Assembly (NCBI RefSeq): GCF_003144115.1
Contig: NW_020312008.1
Span: forward strand, 276,477-340,476
DNA length: 64,000 bases
Source of the DNA: Tilletiopsis washingtonensis
Taxonomy: Eukaryota; Basidiomycota; Exobasidiomycetes; Entylomatales
Direction: 5' to 3'
Each line of letters opens with the position of its first letter. Position 1 is the stretch's first letter. Positions 58,522 through 64,000 of this stretch are shown here, in pieces. A program made the translations under genes and the position numbers. Under the pieces are notes generated by a model that ran no database searches, had not been told where the DNA came from, and was given only the letters and a program-made list of their open reading frames with translations.

Positions 58522-60117
58522 GCTGGGCTGTGAGGTGTGGTGTGTGGGAAGAGAGGGCGAGGCTCGGAGGGGGCGTGCTTAAGTAGACGCAGCGCGACGT
58601 CGAGGCGGGCGCCAGACACCATGCCTCCTCGGGCAGGCCGGCAGTCTACCTGGCGCTTGCGCAGCGCTGCCATGGCCGGCCGAGCGAGGCGATGCGAGGT
58701 GACTCTCGTTGACTGCGCAGCGACGGCCAGCTCCGCGCAGCAGTAAGAGTGTCGTTGCGCACGGTGCGCCGTCGTTGCCCGGCCTGCGATGGCGTGCAGC
58801 TGCGGAGGCGTGGGAGATGCTGCCGCTCCGCCCTCTCCGCCGTCCTGCACGCCTCGGCGCCCTGACGCAGCCTTGCTGCTGCCGCTGTGTGAGCGACGCG
58901 CGGCCCGCTGACGCGGCCCCCTCACGAGCCCAAACTCGGACAGCGGACAGCGTGAGCGGTTCAGGCACGCATACAGGGAGCAACTTTGCGATCGGGATGC
59001 GGCTGGCCGGCAAAGCACGCGCCGCAGCGGCAGATGGGCGGCGCTGTGGAGGCCCTATCGCAGGCGCCCAGCGTGGCGCTCCCCACGCCGCGTCGCCTGC
59101 TCCGCTTGGCCGGTGCAGCGCTTGGTGTCCTGCGCACCCGGGGCCCTGACTCTGAGCTGCGGCTCCGCCTTGCACCCCTCCATCGACGGCCGCGGCCGCG
59201 GGAGTGACGAGCTAAACACGGCACGCTCCGTCGCGGCATGCCCTTAGCACGCCCCTGATGCGCCTGGCCGGGCAATGCCGAGCGCGGCGCCATTGCGTCG
59301 CATGGTGCGTCTCGATGCGCAGCAGAACGGTGCGCAGCAGCGAGGCATGTGGGGCGACATGCCGCAGCAGATGCGAGCGGGGCGCAGCGGAGGCGTGCGG
59401 AGGCGTTGCTGCGGCTGCGCACGCTGGCTGCGCGCCCAAGCTCCGATCTCGCTCCGCTGTGCTGCGCAGCTGCTGCGGCTGGGGCTGCATCTATCGTATG
59501 GCGAAGGTGGAGTGAGCCTCGAGAGGGGCATGCTGCCGCTCTGCAGCTCCGAGATGCCTCGCGGATGCAGCGCGTGCAGGCACCAAGCGCCGCCCATGCG
59601 CATGACACGACGTCTGCGTGCTTTCCGGGCGCCGCCGCGCCGTTGCCGGGCGCACGCCTTCGCCTGCAAGGCACTCCCGCTCGTTCATGCCCCGCGGGCA
59701 CGAGTCATCGTGACGCTGTCGTCGCGACAAGGCCTGCGCTTCTCCCGCGTGCCGGTCTTGGTGCGCTCTCGCCGCGACGCAGACTTGCCTGCTTGCCTTG
59801 GCTTGCAGCATCAGTGGTCCAGCAGCGAGGGCATCGGAAATAGCACGGCAGGCGGTCACACTGGCTTGCCTTCGCTCGACGGCTGTCTGCGCGGGCACCG
59901 CTCCGCCATGCCACTGAACCCCACCTCCTCGCTCCGGACCACAGCATGCTTCAGTCGGACGGCATTCCGATTTCGTATAGCAAGCGGGGCATGAGGCAGG
60001 ACGAGCAGCGGAGCGGTATGAGCAGAGGACTCTGCGGAGAGAGCACGGCAGGGGGAAATGGGATATGCGTGACGTGCCTATGGCAGATATGGAAGCAGAG
60101 CGGGGAGTGGAGGAGCC
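58522..60117. other. 1.6-kb region without a recognised gene
   Basis: Between two minus-strand genes. Long open frames exist in several frames but are Ala/Arg/Cys-rich and lack motifs. No repeat or RNA gene recognised. Confidence 0.45.
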
Positions 60118-62431
60118 TCAGATGCGAGCCTCACGCACGACGGCGTCGGCGCCGACGGGCCGCTCGACGCCGAGGTCCTTTGCGACGTTGCGCGAGACGT
60201 AGCGTGCCGACGACATGGTGCTGATCATCGGGTTGACGCCCGTGGCCTCGGGCAGGATGGAGGCGTCGGCGACCCAGAGGTTCTTTGCGCCCCATACGCG
60301 GCCCTCGGGGTCGCAGGCGCTGTGCGACGGCTTGCCGCCCATGCGGCACGAGCCCATCTGGTGCGCCGAGCCGATCGTCGTCCACTGCGGGCGCGCGCCG
60401 GCCTTCTCGACCTTGGCCTGCCAGGCCTGGAATTCCGGGTCGAGCAGATTGCGCGACACGGCGTTCGCCGGCGTCGACGTCGACGGCAGCGCCGTCGTCT
60501 CCGGCGGCACATCGTCGCCGACGGGCCGGCCGTGCTGGCTCAGCACCGGCATGAACGGCTCGACGCCCGTCTGCACCGTGGCAATCTCGCACGCGCCGGC
60601 CATCATGTGGATCTCGGTGGCGCGCAGCAGGCCCTGCAGCAGGCTGGCCTGGTCGTGCTTGCTGATCGTGTAGTCCATGCGCGCCTGGCCCTCGCCGTCG
60701 ACGAACACGCGGCCGCCGTCGCGGTCGCGCGTGATGCAGATGATGGTGAAGCTGTGCGAGTAGCGCAGCATCTTCTTGCGGTGCTCCTCGGCGCTCTGCC
60801 AGTTGCTGAAGGCGGCGTGGATCGAGGGGCTCGAGGCAATGACCTCGAGCTTGCAGCCCCAGCCCTCGGCGTCGACGAGCTCGGCGGCGTTCGACACCAT
60901 CGTCAGCAGCGATCCCTCCCACGGCTTCACCGGGAAGTCGTAGTAGCCCACGACGACGGACGTCGGGTGCAGGTGCAGGTTGCGGCCGATCTGCTTGTTG
61001 TAGCTCAGCTCCGGCGTGCGCTGCAGCACCGCCGGCGTGTTGACACTGCCCGCCGACACGACGACGCCGCGGTTGGCGCGGATGGTGACGTTGCGCCCCT
61101 CGCACACGGCGTACGCGCCGACGGCCGTGCGCTTGTCCTTGCCCTCCATGATGAGGCGCCGGATGTCCGTGTTGATCATGAAGGCCGCGTTGCCCGTCTC
61201 GGCGGCGTCGCGCAGCCACGTCACCGTGCCGCCCTGCTTGTGTCCGCTGACGCAGCCCAGCTGGCACTTGCCGCAGTAGTGCACATGGCCGCCCGTGTTC
61301 TGCGGCACGGCGTCGCACGGCTGGCCCGCGCGCTGAGCGCCGAGTGCCAGCAGCGAGTTGGCGACATTGTGCTTGATGTTGGCCGTGCTGCAGCCCATGC
61401 GGCCGCACACGGCGTTGAGGTCGTCGGTGAAGGCCGGGCTGAGGTAGTACGGCACGCCGTGCTTCTGCGCCCACGCCTTGCGCGCAAAGTGGCGCGGCTT
61501 CAGCGACGCCGACCAGTTGACGGTGGTGCCGCCGCCGAACGTCGAGCCTGCCAGCACGTTGACCGAGCCGTCCTCCGTCGGCAGCAGGCCCTCGCCCTCG
61601 TACATGGCTGGGTAGCCCTGGTCCTCGCGGCCCGTCACGTCCGCCGGACGCAGGTAGCCACCCTTGTCGACGACGAGCACGCGCAGGCCCCGCTCACTGA
61701 GGTACTTGGCCGCCACACCACCGCCCGAGCCAGAGCCGACGATGAGCACGTCGGTGTCGATGACAATCTCGGAGCTGGCTGCCTGCGCGTGCACGCGGTC
61801 GTTCTCAAACTTGAAGTTGTGCAGCGGCGACTCCTTTGCGTTGCTCTCGTTGCGGTACTTCTGCCAGTCATCGGCCGGCGCGTCGTTGTAGCCGACGGCC
61901 TCCCAGGCTGTCTGGTTGAAGCGGTAGAAGGTGATGAGGATGAGGCCCTTGAAGCCGGCGGCGCCCTTCTGGATGAGCGCGAGCGGCGAGGCGAGCCAGC
62001 CGGTGAGGATGCCCTCGCGCGTCTTGCGGTCGAGGTTGGGGAAGGCGGTGATGTGGCCGGTGAGCGCGAGCGTGCCGGCGCGCGTGCTGAGGATGGTGAG
62101 CAGCAGCGAGATGTCGCCGAGCGTCTTTGCGCTGAGCGACGCCTTTGCCTGGTGCGCCAGGCAGTCGAGCAGGTGCGGGTGGTCGGCAAAGCCCTCGGTG
62201 GCGAAGCGTGTGACGAGGTCGCGCTGCCGCTGCGTGGCCTCCTGCGGGAGCGCGGCGATGATGTCGGCGGCCGCCTCGCCCTCGAGGTGCGGCACGAAGG
62301 CATCGGCGATGGCAAGCATCACCTGCGAGAGCGTGTGAGGCGGGCGCATGCACGCACGCCCCACGGCCACTCACCGTGCGCTGCGACTCGCTCCAGAGCT
62401 TGTCTGCGGTGGTTCTGAGCTTGAGCGCCAT
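60118..62431 (-). CDS. Long-chain fatty alcohol oxidase (GMC family)
   Basis: Two exons in transcript order: 62375-62431 and 60118-62322, giving 753 aa, matching FAO1-type enzymes. It oxidises long-chain alcohols to aldehydes with O2, normally on peroxisomes or internal membranes, in omega-oxidation of fatty acids and alkanes. The FAD-binding loop is VLIVGSGSGGGVAAKYLSER, followed by LRVLVVDKGG. Other marks: LAGSTFGGGTTVNWSASLKP, GKCQLGCVSGHKQG, the GMC signature VVSAGSVNTPAVLQ and the C-terminal IGSAHQMGSCRMG and NPMISTMSSARYV with the active-site His region. A hydrophobic segment before the FAD domain (GAAGFKGLILITFYRF) is typical of membrane-associated FAOs. It ends in VREARI, and no PTS1 signal is seen. 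Exon 1 encodes 19 residues; the 52-nt intron has GTGAGT and a CTCGCAG acceptor. Confidence 0.93.
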
Positions 62432-64000
62432 GGTGGATGTGGGGAGTATGGCGCGGGGTGTGATGGTGGGAGGAGAGGTGGCGGCCGCTGCGAGACGGTG
62501 AGGTCTGCGCCTCGCTGTTGCGGTGCCGCCGTCAAAAGCGGCAGAGTCTGAGTGCGGGGGAGCGGGCGGACGTGCGCCGTGCGCAAAGACACGGCTGCCG
62601 TGCCTCGCCGCCGCGCCTGCTGCTGTCGTGCGCCGCCGCCGCAGCACCTCCCTCGCAGAAGCCGCCGACTGGCCCAGCGCCGTCGAAGCTACCCCTTCTC
62701 CTCATCCACGCTGACGCACAGGCAGGAGAGCACACTGCGACGCCTGACAGCGAGGCACCGCTCCGCCGGCACGGGGCCTGCGCCTTGGCCGTGGTGCCTC
62801 GGCGCCGAGGCGGCGGCGCGAGAAGAAAGGGAAGCGAGCAGCGGCCATCGCTCATGCAGCGCACCGAGCGGCAGCCGCTCAGCCAGCGTCTCGGCGGACA
62901 GCGGCACCGAGAGGCGAGCTCTCCTCTCCAGTGGACACTCGTCTGCCGCTGCGGCGGCGCGACCCTCTCCCCCACAGCCATTTCACGGCTCCCGACGGCT
63001 TCGCCCGCCACGCTGCTGGACGGCGCCCGATGAGGTGAGGTAAAAGCGCGTCGCCCGAGTCCCGTGCCCGAGGTTGGGCACCGCGCATCCCCTCCTCGGC
63101 CCTCTTCCTTGCCCAGCGGGCACAAGCACACCTGGAGCGGCGAAGGAGAGCGCCGTAGACCTTCTTGAGCCTCCAGAGTCTGAGTGCCAGACCGCAGGAG
63201 AGCGAGAGGTGCGATGAGGTTGCAGGCGCGGTCTGCAGCTGGTCTCGCGCTTGGGCCGTCTCGCGCGCCGCGCGCCTCGCGTCCCGACTTCGCGACGTCT
63301 CTCATCTGCGAGCCGTCAAGCTTGCGCCTGAAGCTCACGCCGCAGCAGCACAGCTTGCTTAGGCTGCTCGACTCTCTGCACCCTGAACGCGACCTCTCGC
63401 AGCCAAGCCGGCCATCTCGCCTCGAGGATGGTACAAGCCGACGCAGCGCTCTGCTCGCCGAGGCTCCACGCTGCATCTTGCTCTCTGCGCTGCGCGAGCG
63501 GAGCGGTGCGGCGTGCCCGAGGCTCGGGCATCATGCGCGATGCTTTCACACGCCGGACCAAAGCGCGGCCAGATCTCGGTGCGGGCTTTACGTAAGCACA
63601 ACGACCCCTCCTCCGTCCGAGCGACCTGCCCGCACCCTTGCCTGCGTCTGCAGCTGGGCTGGACGAGCGACGCATCGCTGCTTCATCTCGCTGCAGAGAC
63701 TCAGAGTGCTGGGCCCAGGAATCCAGGCTTCGCGAGGGCGCAAGCCGCGAGCAGGGCAGCAGCCACACACGCGCGAAGGCAGCGCGACGCGACGCCGGCG
63801 CGGGCCTCAAAGGCTCAACCCTCTGGAGTCGGACGTGCTTGCCATGGGTGTTGCGATGTTCAGGCAGATCTGTGAGCCCTGTGCAGTCCTGACAGTGGTT
63901 GCTGTGGAAGGAGCAGCTCGCCGAGGGTGGCTGGGACGTGGCTCACGTGGCGGCGCCGGCGCCGGCGGCCGAAGCGCGCCGGGGCCGACTGCTGGCGCGG
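62432..64000. other. Right-hand end of window without a recognised gene
   Basis: 1.57 kb upstream of the alcohol oxidase. The first 100 bases are its likely promoter and leader. Open frames are Arg/Ala/Ser-rich on both strands. The last 100 bases (CGGCGCCGGCGCCGGCGG) are extremely GC-rich. A gene starting beyond the window cannot be judged. Confidence 0.4.

Noticed and set aside
60322-62418. A 698-codon plus-strand frame opposite the alcohol oxidase
   Set aside because: It is a mirror of the real gene, rich in Ala, Arg, Val and His, with no motif.

Overview
The window looks like nuclear DNA of a GC-rich basidiomycete yeast or smut-like fungus; Ustilaginomycotina is my guess. The evidence is intron-rich genes with mostly 50-80 nt introns, GTGAGT-type donors and a CTGAC branch element shortly before each acceptor, and gene families typical of fungi (CBK1, GUP1, VCX1, SPC1, ILV3, a SAS2-like MYST acetyltransferase, long-chain alcohol oxidase). 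No rRNA or tRNA gene, transposon, virus copy or CRISPR array was recognised. All exon models were made by eye from splice signals, reading phase and remembered family consensus sequences; none was checked by computation.

Layout. 0.4-10 kb: a low-complexity protein (-), a START-domain protein (+), a UPF0014/FetB-like membrane protein (-) and a YheT/EEB1-type alpha/beta hydrolase (+). 10.1-18.4 kb: no convincing protein gene. Instead there is a minus-strand chain of short, apparently non-coding exons separated by about 22 introns. The upstream introns (15.9-18.4 kb) are almost all 155-175 nt, and ten box C/D snoRNA-like units sit there at nearly constant distances from the splice sites. The downstream ten large introns (10.2-15.9 kb, 324-656 nt) form a tandem family of an RNA I cannot classify, each with its 5' splice site inside a short inverted repeat. 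18.9-24.3 kb: iron-sulfur L-serine dehydratase and a single-pass membrane protein, both minus strand.

26.5-42.6 kb is dense and mostly metabolic or housekeeping: mitochondrial phosphate carrier (+), signal peptidase subunit SPC1 (-), dihydroxy-acid dehydratase ILV3 (+), a fatty-acid-hydroxylase-superfamily enzyme (-), a methyltransferase (+), a small membrane protein (-), a SAS2-like acetyltransferase (+) and a VCX1-type Ca2+/H+ exchanger (-). 43.5-62.4 kb: another methyltransferase (+), then on the minus strand a GPI-anchored surface protein, CBK1/NDR kinase, a nitrilase, an APC-type transporter, GUP1, a small repeat protein and a long-chain fatty alcohol oxidase. Neighbours are often divergent or convergent; I see no metabolic cluster.

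The most unusual content is the 10-18 kb RNA locus. Next come very small exons supported by protein conservation: a 5-nt exon and a GC-AG intron in the exchanger, an 11-nt exon in ILV3 and a 19-nt exon in the serine dehydratase.
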